From assembly GCA_023052935.1 (NCBI GenBank), contig CM041292.1, positions 35,036,639 through 35,100,638 on the forward strand: a stretch of DNA of 64,000 bases, read 5' to 3'. The stretch comes from Piezodorus guildinii. Lineage: Eukaryota; Arthropoda; Insecta; Hemiptera; Pentatomidae. The translations under genes and the position numbers were made by a program. A model generated the notes under the pieces. The model ran no database searches, had not been told where the DNA came from, and saw only the letters and a program-made list of their open reading frames with translations. This document shows, in pieces, positions 1 to 10,707 of the stretch. How positions within the stretch are numbered: the stretch's first letter is position 1; each line of letters starts with the position of its first letter.

Positions 1-838
1 CTTGGCTAGTGACTTTTAAAGCAAGGTCGTATAGACGTTGAATCCTTTTAAAATATTTTTCTTTCTTTGCAATAAGTACTCTTAAAGATGATTCGGACAT
101 GTTTGCAAATAATTTTTAATTTAACTTCTAAAATTAATCACTAAGGCAACCTACCAAATAATAACAAAAAAACAGAGATTTTAATTCGATATAATATCGA
201 TAAAGAGATCGATCGGATTTCGATTTATTGATACGGTTCCTATCGATTCTTGGGTTCAAAAATCAACCCTTTTGCCCAGATTACGAATAGAAATTGTATA
301 AAACGGATTTAACGATCAATCTTAATTTCCAAAAATCCGGCTCGGTCTGGACCAATAAATTATGGTACTAATTGTACCAATTAAAATTTTCTGGTTGTGG
401 ACTGTATGGTAAAAAAATAATAATAAAAACTTTAAATTTATATTCTGCCCAGAATAAGGGATCTCCAAGTCGTTTTACAAATAAATTTAAGATAGACAGC
501 AGCTTACCTAATCGCCTTCTTCGTGTCTTCTCGAACGGGCCCGCTCCGGCTCGGCAATCTCTTCCAGCTGCTCCTATATTTATCTTGTAAAACTTAGGAG
601 AACCTAAATTCTTGAAATTTAGTCCCTCTATCGTGACTGGGAATCGAATATCACCAAAAAATATCGTCACGGACTACAAAAACATGCAATCGGGACAGAA
701 TCTCAATTCACACTGACGCTATAGCAAAAAACAAAAGACGGTCGAATAAAACATCTGTGCCGTATCCACGGCGCGACCTATTTAAATTAAAATTAAAATA
801 AATCAAAATAAATATTATTATTTTTAATTCGCGTAATC
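1..838. other. AT-rich sequence, no recognised feature
   Basis: I see no gene, tail, terminal repeat or family resemblance here. Short open frames on both strands at about 370-670 overlap one another and show no recognisable protein, so they are taken as chance. Confidence 0.5.
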
Positions 839-1070
839 GCGAACATAGCAGAATATAAGAGGCGGGAGGACGATCCAAGGGTATGAAGACCCTTCTAGGG
901 TAGACCCAACCTTTAGAAAGTGGATACCCGAATAATCAGGAAAAAAACCTGGCGGCCGTGTGTGATCTCCGTCTAATTACCTCATTGGTCGGCCGTTGGC
1001 CTAGAAACAGTACGAATCTTAATATGTCCTGAGCCTATGGGTTGTAGTCGTAAAGGTTTTTATTATTTTT
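839..1070 (+). repeat. T-tailed SINE-like copy, 5' part degraded
   Basis: The body shares phrases with the copies at about 1,205 and (minus strand) 26,360: a 'gaagacccttctaggg' block, 'ggcggccgtgtgtgatct', 'cctcattggtcggccgttgg', 'agtacgaatct' and 'cctatgggttgtagt', followed by a T-rich end. The tRNA-like head seen at 26.6 kb is not clear here, so this copy is degraded or truncated at its left end. Confidence 0.55.
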
Positions 1071-1204
1071 TTAATTATATTTTTATGGATCTTGATTTTG
1101 TGATTAGAATGTAAATAGGAAGCATTTGACTGTAGCTAATATAAATATTTGAACACTGGCTGAGGCAGATTTATTTATTATATTATTTTTGTCATGGAAT
1201 GAAA

Positions 1205-1410
1205 TTTGAGTATGGCGATTTTATGGTATGTGGACCTCCAGGGACACCCATCGTCAATGAAGTTGGTACCAAAAAACATGGGAGAAGATGATCTAGGCCT
1301 AATCACCTGATTGAACGGTCGTTGGCCTATAAAGAGTACGAATCTCTCTCCTCTATATGTGCTGACCCTAAGTGTACATGGGTTGTAATGGGTTTTTTAT
1401 TTTTTTTAAA
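1205..1410 (+). repeat. T-tailed SINE-like copy, second of a close pair
   Basis: It carries the same landmarks as the preceding copy: 'tgatctaggcctaatcacct', 'ggtcgttggcctataaagag', 'tacgaatct' and 'catgggttgtaatgggtttttt'. The sequence after its T-rich end ('cttgacattgtgttttgaaa', then 'aggaagcattta') resembles what follows the copy at 839-1,070, so SINE plus flank appear twice here. Confidence 0.55.
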
Positions 1411-2400
1411 GTATGTTTACAGTTCTTGACATTGTGTTTTGAAATGTAAACAGGAAGCATTTACTATGACTTGTCCATGAAGTCCGTTTCTACTGTAACT
1501 CCTAGTTATCAGCGAGAAATCCCTCATTGACTGCTCCGCACGAGACGGGACAAGAGGTTCGGGGGAAGACACGGTAGGGAGAGAGAAGGTTTGCACGGCG
1601 GAGCTCTTATCGTATCGTCGCTCCATTACTCGCTTGAAAAATGCTCACGGTTTCAATATCGCTGCGGGCCAGCATACATCAAGCTGTCGGTCCCCATTGT
1701 CTGATAGCCCCGGTATAGTCTCCGTCCAATTTATAACGCCGTTTTAACCCAAGTCTCCGTTTATGCATACCTCATTTTAACACCATGATTGACTCGAAGT
1801 TTTACCTTTAAATAAATAAAAACAAAGAACATAATATATTTTATATGTGAAAAACAAAGTCTTGTAAAAATTCAACACATAATATACAATTACAAAACAA
1901 AACCTGAGTCTAGTGCTCCATTACAAAAACAATATACAAAAGATAAAACAAGTATTCCTAAAAAAAAAATAAACAAACTAGACGATACAAAATCATTAAC
2001 ATAATATAATTGCTAAATAATGTTAAACTTAAATAAAATTAAAAAAATCAACTTTTGATATTTTTCTCTCTAACTGTTGACAATTGGAATATGATACATT
2101 TAAATTTTTTGTTTCTGTTCAATTCTAGTATCTTCCCCTCCTCCTCCCCTCCCCACAATATGACGAGATGGAAATCATAAAGAATAATTTTTTTTTTTTT
2201 TTTACTTTCAATTATCTATTAATGTTATAAAGTTATTATATATTTTAGAAGAATTGTTTTTATTTTATATATTTTTTTGTTGTGTAATTAGTAATTAATT
2301 ATGTTCCTTCTGTCTGTTAGCCAGACATGTATACTTCAGCTGTACGAACCTGTTATTCTTAGGGAACCAAGTCCTAGAATAAATATTATTTTTTATTCTA
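1411..2400. other. Non-coding; GC-richer patch then A/T-rich sequence
   Basis: About 1,490-1,750 is GC-richer and has no resemblance to the repeats elsewhere in the window. From 1,790 on it is very AT-rich with homopolymer runs, including a T run near 2,190. No gene is supported. Confidence 0.4.
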
Positions 2401-2404
2401 TGAA

Positions 2405-2805
2405 ATATGTAGGAAGGAAAGGTATTTTGATCCTCAAATTTTCGAATTCTAGTTTTCAACGGAAATACTAGTTTTAGGGTCCCCTGAGGTCTTTGTGTGT
2501 GTATGGTAAGTCCAGGACGATAACGAAAAGGTGCACAAAACTGAAATTTCATATTTGAGACAACTATATACCCGAGACGTTACAACAACTTTTTCATCAA
2601 ACTCAGCACAACAGAAGAGTCCCTTTAAAGTTGCATTTTACAATACCACAAAAACGTTCCTAATAATGTTGATTCCAACCCACTATTTCGATGTAAAATT
2701 TAATGGGTATTTATGTAAATATACGTTTCTGATTGAAATAATCTGACAGGGCTTTACTAGAGATATTTTCTAAAGTACGTTTAATTTTGAAAAAATTGTA
2801 ATATA
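2405..2805 (+). repeat. Partial copy of the ACTTTCACTTA-ended repeat family
   Basis: It matches the left and middle part of the full copy at 37,621-38,597 in the same orientation: 'tttcgaattctagttttcaa', 'cccctgaggtctttgtgtgt', 'gtaagtcc', 'gaaatttcatatttgagaca' and 'tgtaaaatttaatgggtatt'. It is more diverged than the 2.9-kb copy and lacks the outer ends. Confidence 0.75.
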
Positions 2806-3642
2806 AACATACCTTGTTTAGAATAATCACCTCCAACTCAATGTAAAGTTGTTCACTCCTTTTAGAATAGAAGTGGACTGTATGAAAAATATAAACTAAT
2901 TGAATGAAGGCTGAGCCTAAATAAAAAAAGACAATCTGGTGCGGGCAACACACGACTTTTACTTTTACTTACCTCCATTTTTAAAATCAATGAAAGAATT
3001 TTCAAATACAGTTAGAGATAAAAATACGTGAAATTATTAAGGAATTAATCAAATTGAATTTATATAGAAACATGTGTTTTATTAAAAAATCTATTATATT
3101 ATTATCTTAAATAATCAGTTAGTTTTATCTTCTTTTCATCACTCTCCATTAATTTCTAAAAGCTTGTGTATGAGATGATTTTTTTCTAAAATCTTTAGCT
3201 TTCCAACGGTAATCATACATGTATATTACTGCTCTTATGTTCAAAAACGAAAAATTGCATTAAAAAAATATTTTATCCGTTTTCTCCTTTAGTTGGGTAT
3301 CGAATTTATTCAATTTATATATTTACCTGTTTTTTATCAGCGTTAACAAGATAATCTAGTTATTATTATTGAATCTACAAAATTAAAGGTACTTTAGGGG
3401 AAGGAAATTTAAAATATTGGCATTTAAGCCCTGTCAGACCATTTTTATCCAAATAAAACCTACATGATATTGAAGCCCATTATATTTTACATCGATATAG
3501 CGAGTTTAATCAACATCGTCGGAACCGTTTTCGAGAAAATCGAAAAAAGGTGCAAAATGCAAGGTATAAAGTGCCTCTTCTGGTAAGCTCATTTTGATGA
3601 AAAAAGTTTTGTCACGTCTCGGGCGTATAGTTGTCTCAAATA

Positions 3643-3767
3643 TTTTTTTTATTAATTAATTTATTGAAATTTACAACTGTATGTTCATACATCAAGTAAA
3701 TAGGCTACAATGATAATACACATGAAAAAAAAAACATGAAGAGAAACTGCCTATTGGCAGCACTCTA
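3643..3767 (-). mobile_element. 125-bp 5'-truncated retroposed insertion
   Basis: It interrupts the repeat at 2,930-3,985 and is flanked by the 10-bp direct repeat 'gtctcaaata' (3,633-3,642 and 3,768-3,777). Read on the minus strand it ends with an AATAAA-type signal and an A-rich tail, as expected of a LINE-mobilised 3' end. The parent transcript is not recognised. Confidence 0.75.
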
Positions 3768-3823
3768 GTCTCAAATAAGAAATTTCAGTTTCATAGGACT
3801 TACCGTTTCCGCCCGGGAGTTAC

Positions 3824-3849
3824 CACACACACACACACACACACACACC
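3824..3849. repeat. (CA)n microsatellite inside the repeat copy
   Basis: About thirteen CA units lie between 'gggagttacca' and 'ctttttgcgggacttg', the same internal position as in other copies of this family. Confidence 0.9.
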
Positions 3850-3989
3850 TTTTTGCGGGACTTGGTTATTTGGACTCAGGGGATCCTAAAACGTGTATTT
3901 CCGTTGAAAACTGGAATTCGAAAATTTTCACGATCGCAATACTTCCTCTTACTATATATAGTAAGTGAAAGTAAAAATTGGAATAGAAA

Positions 3990-5825
3990 AAAATGAATTA
4001 TATTATAAAACAAAATGGTACATTTTAACTTGATGGCCAGGTGTTAATCTATGGAATTATTAGGTTGATAAATTTTACAATTGCAAATTAGTTGACATGT
4101 GATTAACTTATGTGATAGAATCTGAGATAATGAAGATGATAGAATTTGAGATGGTGAAATTGCAGTTCTTCTCCTCCTCCCCTTTAGCCAGAGGGTTTTC
4201 TTAAATTCCTCTACTCCATGGCTGTTAAGAGGGACCAGAACTACCGGAGAAAAAAACTAGAGCTAACTGTATGGCTCAACCAGCCAAGACCTGCAACGAC
4301 TCAGTTTATCCATTTTGCCGCTGGGGGCGCTCTGGTTCCTTACAGACCGCTATGTACCCGAAACATACCTTCTTGTTAGTATTGATAAAAAACGAATAAA
4401 TAAACAAGTTGAACGAATTCGTAACCAGCTAAAGGAGCGAAGATAAAACATATTTTTTTAGTTAATTTATTTTTCCGAATATAATAATAGTAACATAGGT
4501 GTATAATATGTCGTTGGAAAGGTAGGGGTTAATATTATCTTATAAATTAAGTTGCCTAAATTAATGCAGAAAGATTAAAAGGGCATAAATTAAAGTAGCT
4601 ATTGTCGATAATAATCTCAATTGTTGGATTTTTTAATATGAAACATACGTTTCTATTAAATTAAATTTAATTATTTATGGTTTTTAAATTTACCTTTATT
4701 AAAAAAATCATTAATTATTTATTTATCAGTTGGTTTTTGATTAATATGAATGTACCTGAATGACATGGCTCGATCGGAGTGACGAAGTCGAGAGAAGAGG
4801 TACAGACCGGAGCTACAGTTCTAACGGCGACAAAAAACGACTTGGAAGCAGCCTATAAACGTTTAAGATGGCTATCTCTTTCCCTTTCTCCTAATCTAAA
4901 TAACTTTTTCCAAAAAGCTTTTCATCCTCCCCTCCATTAGTTTTACATTAGATTATCTCACTTATCCCAATTATAAATCATTAATGAGGCGAGTACTGAG
5001 AGCTATGGAAATGAGCGGAGATAAAGAAGTCCGGGGGCCTTTTCGCTATCTGCATCCATTAACTCCCTTCAGTTATTTAACAAAACCGAATTAATTATTT
5101 GCTCCTGCACATATATATAAATAATCAATCGTTACAATATTTATGTATGATACCAATAACTTATTGATTAGCTGACAAAGCATTCCATTTTATAAACTGG
5201 CGAGTCACCCTTGCTTGGCACGGGTGCAATTTTAATGTGACGTCATTTACGTTTAAAAGTTCTCTTTGAAATGAGTTTATCACGTTGTTTATTTATTATT
5301 TTTAATAATGAACCTTTGTAATCGACCAAAAAAATAAAAATTATCCTTCCTCAAAATTTGAGGGCTTACATTTCAAGATATTTAGAACGAACAAACAACG
5401 AATACAAAAAATCCGCCGTCCGCGGCTTTTCTTCAAAACTACTGGATTATTTTATTTTTTTTTTAGTTCGGAACAAAACTCCTAGGGCATGCAACGATGA
5501 TCCTAACACCTAAACGTTGATTAATGGTTGCCGATTAAAAGTGCTTCAATTCAATAATTCGCGATAAATTATAAAAAAAAAAAAAAAATTAAATTTTACC
5601 CATTAATATGTTTTATTAGCAGAAATTTAAAACATAAATTAGTCAACAAATCAAAAGTGGTTTAGTTTATTATTATGTTAAACGATTTCCCATTTATTAC
5701 TATTTTAAATGAACTTTTTCTAAATACGCCTTAAGAGTTTTATTTAAGTTTCATGGGTGTTCCCATTATTTTACAGTGGAACATCTGTTTTCATGAAATT
5801 TTAAAATTAAAAATAATTAGGAATC
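3990..5825. other. Non-coding stretch with two GC-richer islands
   Basis: Islands at about 4,170-4,330 and 4,740-5,060 have balanced composition and resemble no repeat in the window; the second holds GCTATCTC at 4,871-4,878. The rest is AT-rich with long A or T runs. No exon could be supported. Confidence 0.4.
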
Positions 5826-5828
5826 AAA

Positions 5829-6110
5829 TGTAGCATGGTAGCATAACAGCTTTATATGCCAAAGGTCGCGCTTTCAAGCATTCAGATGGTCCTGGGGTTT
5901 CCTAATGGAAGTAAAAAATCTTTAGTTATGCCGTCCTACGGAGGGGACGTAAAAAGGTGGTTCTGAGTCTTTGCTATGTCAGGTACTCGTTGAAGATCCC
6001 TGTCCTAATTAAACCTGGATATGCAAAATTTAGGACTTCCACTGTAGCATCGTCCGATTAGCCACACCAGCATAAAGTGACATTAAATAAATAAACAAAA
6101 AAACAAAAAT
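5829..6110 (+). repeat. tRNA-derived SINE, family 1
   Basis: The order matches the other family-1 copies: a degraded tRNA-like head, 'ttatgccgtcctacggaggg', 'atgtcaggtactcgttgaag', 'aaatttaggacttccactgt' and a tail of AAATAAATAAAC repeats. The B-box region is diverged ('gctttcaagcattc'), so this copy is probably old. Confidence 0.8.
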
Positions 6111-6544
6111 ATTTATTAACAATATTAGTTTATGGATTTATAAAAACTTTCTATTTATTTTACCAATTTACGTACAATTAGGTGATACTATTGTTTTCTT
6201 ATATCTTTGGTACTACATGGAAGATTATAAGCTGTAAGAACGGGGGCAACACAGAATAACCATAATCTCCCTCACTAAAATATTTCAAACGTATGTTCAT
6301 GAGGTTACGGGCTTATAACAACTCAATATTAGGTTTTACCGCTTATTTTATTGCATATTCAATTTTCTAAAATCTAGAGCTTTCAAATGGTATTTTATAC
6401 GTCTATACGATTCCCCATATTTCAGAAATAATTTTTGATGGCTTGGTGTTAGAAAATTTGTTTCTTCCTCCTAATACTGAATGGGTCTTATATAATGAAG
6501 TCATATTTAATGAAGTCAAAGTAGTAACCTTTCTAAATAGATAT
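6111..6544. other. AT-rich, nothing recognised
   Basis: No coding, repeat-family or terminal-repeat signal was seen. A T run near 6,550 marks the start of the next repeat. Confidence 0.4.
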
Positions 6545-6804
6545 AATTTTTTTTTTTTTGCACAAATATTTATAAATATGAATAATTAAAGTTTTATTGA
6601 ACCTTAATGCGTGAAGATAGGATAAAACTAATAATTTGACAGTTTACAGCACAAGCAACATGCAATATCCGACTTATACCCGCAGAGAAAATTTTTAAAA
6701 ATACACGAAGTGGTGAAATATTACCCGCATCTGCAGGCCTGCTCACGAGTTTTAATTTAGTATTGCTTTCATGTAAGAGGTGAACTAAGATCGGGAATAC
6801 CTCT
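6545..6804. repeat. Unnamed repeat X, left part (continues at 10,708)
   Basis: It matches 28,125-28,390 closely, sharing 'gcaatatccgact', 'acacgaagtggtgaaatatt', 'acccgcatctgcag' and 'ctgctcacgagttttaattt'. The other copy continues without a break into sequence found here only after 10,707, so this copy was split by the RTE-like insertion at 6,805-10,707. The class of repeat X is unknown. Confidence 0.8.
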
Positions 6805-7146
6805 ATGATTAATAATAATAATAATAGGCTTACCGAACTCGAAGGTTCAATGCCGATACCACCAAACTCCGCCTGCACAGACTCGTCCAATTTTCTCCGT
6901 TCAAGTCCAAGCCCCGGAGATCAACCTTAACGTCTCCGCGATGCTATCGACTTATTTATATCCACAGGGTAAAAGCTCCGCAATTTCGCGTTGTGCAACC
7001 TTCTAAAGTCCCTAGTGTCCTCATCTCTCTTCGGGCCAAATATTTTTCGCAGTACCTTATTTTCGAAAACCTTAAGCCGTTGTTCATCCTTCAAAATAAG
7101 CGACTACGTTTTACATCCGTAAAGAACCGTCGGAAGAATAATAGTT

Positions 7147-7161
7147 TTATAAACTCTAACC
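7147..7161. repeat. Left target-site duplication of full-length RTE-like element
   Basis: 'ttataaactctaacc' here recurs at 10,180-10,194. The two leftmost bases may belong to the (ATT)n tail on the right side, so 13-15 bp is the honest length. Confidence 0.85.
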
Positions 7162-10100
7162 CTCTGAGGTAAAACGCTCATTATCCGGAGGTAAACTAGT
7201 CCCCCGTTCGGGTCTCCGGGTGGGGACTGCTTCAGGGGAATCATGGCGCAAGATGAAAATTAGAGATCTAACAATAGGGACGTGGAACGTTAGAAGTTTA
7301 AATACGGCAGGTGGGTTAAAGTCGGTCGCGAATGAAGTTAAGGGGTACCATTTAGATATCGTTGCATTACAAGAGGTTCGCTGGCCAGGGGAGGGTTCGT
7401 TAACAGAAGGAAAGTATACTATTTGGTACGGGGGGAGCGTTAATTATTGTCTAGGTACCGGGTTTCTGATTAGGAATAGATTTCTTTCCGCTTTACGGGA
7501 CGTACAGTTCTTTAGTGAAAGAATATCGGTTGCTATATTTCAAGGGCGTTGGTTTAAAATCGCGTTTATAAACATTCATTCTCCCACCGAAGACAGTGAT
7601 GATGAAGTAAAATGCGAATTTTATGATAAACTAGAGTCGGTTTACGATAAGTTACCACGAAATTACATTAAGATAATACTAGGCGACGCGAACGCAAAGG
7701 TTGGAAGGGAAGAAGTATATCGTCCTACAATCGGTAAAGAAAGTTTGCACGAATATAGTAATGATAATGGGACCCGACTAATAAACTTTGCCATTTCGAA
7801 AAACCTAGTAATCAAAAGTACTACATTTAAACATAAGGATATTCATAAGTATACGTGGACATCGCCGGATGGACAAACACGGAATCAAATCGATCATGTT
7901 TTAATACAAAACAGATGGCAAAGTAGCATAATTAACGTGAGATCGTATCGGGGTGCAGAATGCGGTTCTGATCATGAATTAGTAATCGCGAAACTTCGAC
8001 AAAAACTAAATACAAAAAAGAGAACACCGAACTATATTCGTCCCGAGAATTTTGATTTAGTTAAATTGAACAACCTCGAAATTAGAAAACAATTCGCGAT
8101 AGAAGTAAAAAATCGGTTCGAAGCTTTGGAATCTTCAGACGAGGAACACAAAGATGTAAACAAACTATGGGAAGGGATCAGGGATAATATTAAAGAGGTC
8201 GGTAATTTATGTCTTGGAAAAATCGAAAATAAAAAGAACAAACCTTGGTTCGACAGGGATTGTCAAAATATGTGCGAAAAAAGAAAAACCGCTAAACTGA
8301 ATTCCTTAAATAATCCAAGCGATAATAATGTGGCTTATTTTCGGTTAGTAAAGAATGAAACTTCAAAACTCTTAAAAAATAAGAAAAGAGAGTATCTTAA
8401 AGGCAAAATAATAGAAATAGAAAAACACAGAAACGAAAATGACGTAAGAGAGATGTACAATGGTATAAACAAATCGCGTAAAAGATTTGAACCTCTATTG
8501 AATGCGATTAAAGATGCAAATAACAATATAACTGCGGATCCTTCTAAGATATTAAATAAATTTAAACAACACTTTGACGGCATCTTAAATACGGAAAATA
8601 ATAATCAATCTCCTCTCTCTGAATATCAGAGCGCTGAACCATGGATAGACGCACCGAGTGAAGAGGAAGTCGAAATGGCGATAGGTAAATTAAAACGTTA
8701 TAAGGCCGCAGGAAATGATAATATCACGAGTGAATTAATCAAGGCGTGTGGAGAAGCGGGCGTTTCCAAAATACATTTTTTAGTTAAAAAGATCTGGGAA
8801 ACTGAAAAAATGCCCGAGGAATGGAAAGAATCAATACTTATTCCGATTCACAAAAAAGGACCGAGGTCGGATTGTAACAACTATCGTGGGATCTCTCTTC
8901 TCCCAGTATGCTATAAAATATTCTCGTCAATTCTAACTAGTCGAATCACGGAATACGCTGAGGAAATTATCGGAGATTACCAATGTGGTTTTAGGCGGAA
9001 TCGCTCGACTATTGACCAAATATTTTCCCTACGTCAAATATTAGAGAAAAGATTGGAATACAACGGTGTAGTCCATCAACTTTATATCGATTTTAAAAAG
9101 GCTTATGATTCAATAGACCGTCAGAAGCTATATAACATCATGATTGAACAGGGAATACCTAGAAAGTTAGTAAACCTAGTAGAGATGTGTTTGTCGGAAA
9201 CATTCCATAAAGTTAGAATCGGTCATAATTACTCCGAGAGATTTGTGGTGCGATCGGGTTTAAAACAGGGTGACTCCCTTTCACCTGTGTTATTTAATAT
9301 AGCTTTAGAATATGTCATAGAAAAGGTGATGTGTACCGAGAAAGGCTTAAATATGGGTGACAAGATTCCGGTTTTGGGGTATGCCGATGATCTGGTACTG
9401 CTAGGTGAAGACACGGAAACCATACAACTAAATACAAGTGTGTTAATAAAAACCGGTAAAGAAATAGGACTCGAATTAAATACCGATAAAACGAAGTATA
9501 TGATTAGTAGCAGAAACGGTGTCGATCTTGGAGATATTGATGTATCAGGTCATACTTTTGAACACGTAGAGAAATTCAAGTATTTAGGTTCAATTATAAC
9601 TAGAAAAAATGAAATCCAGGAAGAAATAAAGTCCCGGTTAAAGGTGGGAAATGCGTGTTATTATTCAGTTGCTAAGTTACTTAGTTCACGGCTTCTATCT
9701 AAAAACTTAAAGATTAGAATTTATAAAACTATTATTCTTCCAACGGTTCTTTACGGATGTGAAACGTGGCCGCTTACTTTAAAGGATGAACAGCGGCTTA
9801 AGGTTTTCGAAAATAAAGTATTGCGTAGAATATTTGGTCCAAAGAAAGATGAGGCCACTGGGGAGTTTAGAAGGTTGCATAACGCGGAATTGCGGAACTT
9901 GCATCCTGTGAATATAATTGAGCTGATTGCATCGCGGAGACTCAAATGGGCGAGTAAAGTTGTTGGGCTCGATGACGAACGGATTCCGAGAAAGTTGGTA
10001 TTTGCTGATCCGACTGGTAGGCGTCCGAAAGGTAGGCCGAAGCGGAGATGGGAGGATTGCGTTAAGGCTGATCTCGGGAGCTTGGGCTTGAATGGTGAGC

Positions 10101-10181
10101 ATTGGACGAGTCTGTGTAGGCGGAATTTGGTGGTATCGGCATCGAACCTTCGGGTTCGCTAAGCCTATTATTATTATTATT
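7162..10181 (+). mobile_element. Full-length RTE-like non-LTR retrotransposon
   Basis: The element has a short 5' leader starting 'ctctgaggtaaaacg', a single long reading frame, then an immediate (ATT)n tail, and it is bounded by a 13-15-bp direct repeat. A single endonuclease plus reverse transcriptase frame and a microsatellite-like tail fit the RTE group. It sits in the opposite orientation inside an older copy of its own family. Nothing visible breaks the frame, so it may be a young and perhaps competent copy. Confidence 0.88.
7253..10162 (+). CDS. RTE-like endonuclease/reverse transcriptase polyprotein
   Basis: The 969-residue protein should nick target DNA and copy the element RNA at the nick. 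I chose the ATG at 7,253; the frame is open upstream to 7,220, but only with a GTG. An apurinic-type endonuclease fills about the first 230 residues (TWNVRSL, ALQEVRWPG, GDANAKVG and the QIDHV / GSDHELV end motifs). Reverse transcriptase blocks follow: YKAAGNDNI, NNYRGISLLPV, QLYIDFKKAYDSI, SGLKQGDSLSP and the catalytic GYADDLVLLGE. The C-terminus has the RRLKWA and GRPKRRWEDCVKADL signature of insect endonuclease-reverse transcriptases, often database-labelled 'craniofacial development protein 2-like'. No frameshift or internal stop was seen. The stop codon directly precedes the (ATT)n tail. Confidence 0.93.
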   Translation: MKIRDLTIGTWNVRSLNTAGGLKSVANEVKGYHLDIVALQEVRWPGEGSLTEGKYTIWYGGSVNYCLGTGFLIRNRFLSALRDVQFFSERISVAIFQGRWFKIAFINIHSPTEDSDDEVKCEFYDKLESVYDKLPRNYIKIILGDANAKVGREEVYRPTIGKESLHEYSNDNGTRLINFAISKNLVIKSTTFKHKDIHKYTWTSPDGQTRNQIDHVLIQNRWQSSIINVRSYRGAECGSDHELVIAKLRQKLNTKKRTPNYIRPENFDLVKLNNLEIRKQFAIEVKNRFEALESSDEEHKDVNKLWEGIRDNIKEVGNLCLGKIENKKNKPWFDRDCQNMCEKRKTAKLNSLNNPSDNNVAYFRLVKNETSKLLKNKKREYLKGKIIEIEKHRNENDVREMYNGINKSRKRFEPLLNAIKDANNNITADPSKILNKFKQHFDGILNTENNNQSPLSEYQSAEPWIDAPSEEEVEMAIGKLKRYKAAGNDNITSELIKACGEAGVSKIHFLVKKIWETEKMPEEWKESILIPIHKKGPRSDCNNYRGISLLPVCYKIFSSILTSRITEYAEEIIGDYQCGFRRNRSTIDQIFSLRQILEKRLEYNGVVHQLYIDFKKAYDSIDRQKLYNIMIEQGIPRKLVNLVEMCLSETFHKVRIGHNYSERFVVRSGLKQGDSLSPVLFNIALEYVIEKVMCTEKGLNMGDKIPVLGYADDLVLLGEDTETIQLNTSVLIKTGKEIGLELNTDKTKYMISSRNGVDLGDIDVSGHTFEHVEKFKYLGSIITRKNEIQEEIKSRLKVGNACYYSVAKLLSSRLLSKNLKIRIYKTIILPTVLYGCETWPLTLKDEQRLKVFENKVLRRIFGPKKDEATGEFRRLHNAELRNLHPVNIIELIASRRLKWASKVVGLDDERIPRKLVFADPTGRRPKGRPKRRWEDCVKADLGSLGLNGEHWTSLCRRNLVVSASNLRVR

Positions 10182-10194
10182 ATAAACTCTAACC
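10180..10194. repeat. Right target-site duplication of full-length RTE-like element
   Basis: This is the second copy of 'ttataaactctaacc', directly after the (ATT)n tail. The interrupted older copy resumes from it without loss. Confidence 0.85.
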
Positions 10195-10359
10195 TTTAAG
10201 TTTTTAGACAGAAGCCGCGAGCTAAGTAATTTAGCGACTGAATAATAACAAGCATTTCCTATCTTTAACTGGGACTTTCTTTCTTCCTGGATTTCATTTT
10301 TTCTTGTTATCATAGAACATAAATACTTAATTTTTCTACGTGTTCAAAAGTATGCCCTG

Positions 10360-10643
10360 TTTGTTTATTTATTTAACGTCACTTTATGCTACTATGGCTA
10401 ATCGGACGATGCTACAGTGGGAGTCCTAAATTTTGCCTATCCAGGTTTTATTAGCATAGGGATCTTTAACGAGTACCTGACATCGCACAGGCTCGGGACC
10501 ACCTTTTAACGTCCCCTCCGAAGGTCGGCGTAACTAAGGATTTTTTACTCCCATTAAAAAATCCTAGGACCACCTGCGGGTTTGAACCCGTGACCTTTAG
10601 CATGGGAGGCTGTTACGCTAGCCACGCAGCTACAAGTGATCCC
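10360..10643 (-). repeat. tRNA-derived SINE, family 1, with target-site duplication
   Basis: Read on the minus strand it has a tRNA-like head with a B box (GGTTCAAACCC, complement near 10,588), a body containing the complement of 'gagtacctgacatcgcacag' and a tail of AAATAAATAAACA type. It is flanked by 'caaaagtatgccctg' (10,345-10,359 and 10,643-10,657). Both flanks are pieces of the old minus-strand RTE-like copy, so the SINE landed in it. Confidence 0.9.
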
Positions 10644-10707
10644 AAAAGTATGCCCTGATATATCAATATCAAAAAGATCACCACCGTTTCTGCCACTTAA
10701 TGATTAA

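Larger units (their letters stand above)
2930..3985 (-). mobile_element. Near-complete copy of the ACTTTCACTTA-ended repeat
   Basis: It runs opposite to the 37,621-38,597 copy, from 'ctggtgcgggcaacacacga' at the left to 'tatatatagtaagtgaaagt' at the right. The short ends are inverted: a CTTTTACTTAC-type end at left and its complement at right. It carries the family microsatellite as (CA)n and one small retroposed insertion. No protein is encoded, so it would be a non-autonomous element of unknown class, or simply a high-copy repeat. Confidence 0.75.
6805..10707 (-). mobile_element. Old 5'-truncated RTE-like copy, split by two later insertions
   Basis: The minus-strand remnants are 6,813-7,161 and 10,182-10,699. 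They match the 3' third of the RTE-like frame, including the tail 'taataataataatagg' directly before the stop-codon region. The flanks show the direct repeat 'atgattaa' (6,805-6,812 and 10,700-10,707). Removing the younger SINE and the full-length element leaves roughly 0.6 kb of continuous RTE-like sequence. It is coding-dead. Confidence 0.85.

Noticed and set aside
368..670. Overlapping 100- and 72-codon frames on opposite strands as a possible gene
   Set aside because: No recognisable motif, no splice or repeat context, and both strands are open over the same bases, which AT-rich sequence gives by chance.
9229..10102. Minus-strand frames antisense to the RTE-like polyprotein
   Set aside because: They mirror the coding strand, and equivalents recur antisense to the other RTE-like copies; codon-structure shadows.
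10062..10313. 83-codon minus-strand frame as a small gene
   Set aside because: It joins the old RTE-like copy to antisense of the younger element across its (ATT)n tail (a run of Asn); it is a junction artefact.
10584..10640. tRNA gene suggested by a B box and cloverleaf-like head
   Set aside because: The sequence belongs to a SINE with a body, tail and target duplication, and the acceptor stem is not paired; the same applies to the SINE heads near 26.6, 34.4, 57.3 and 63.9 kb.
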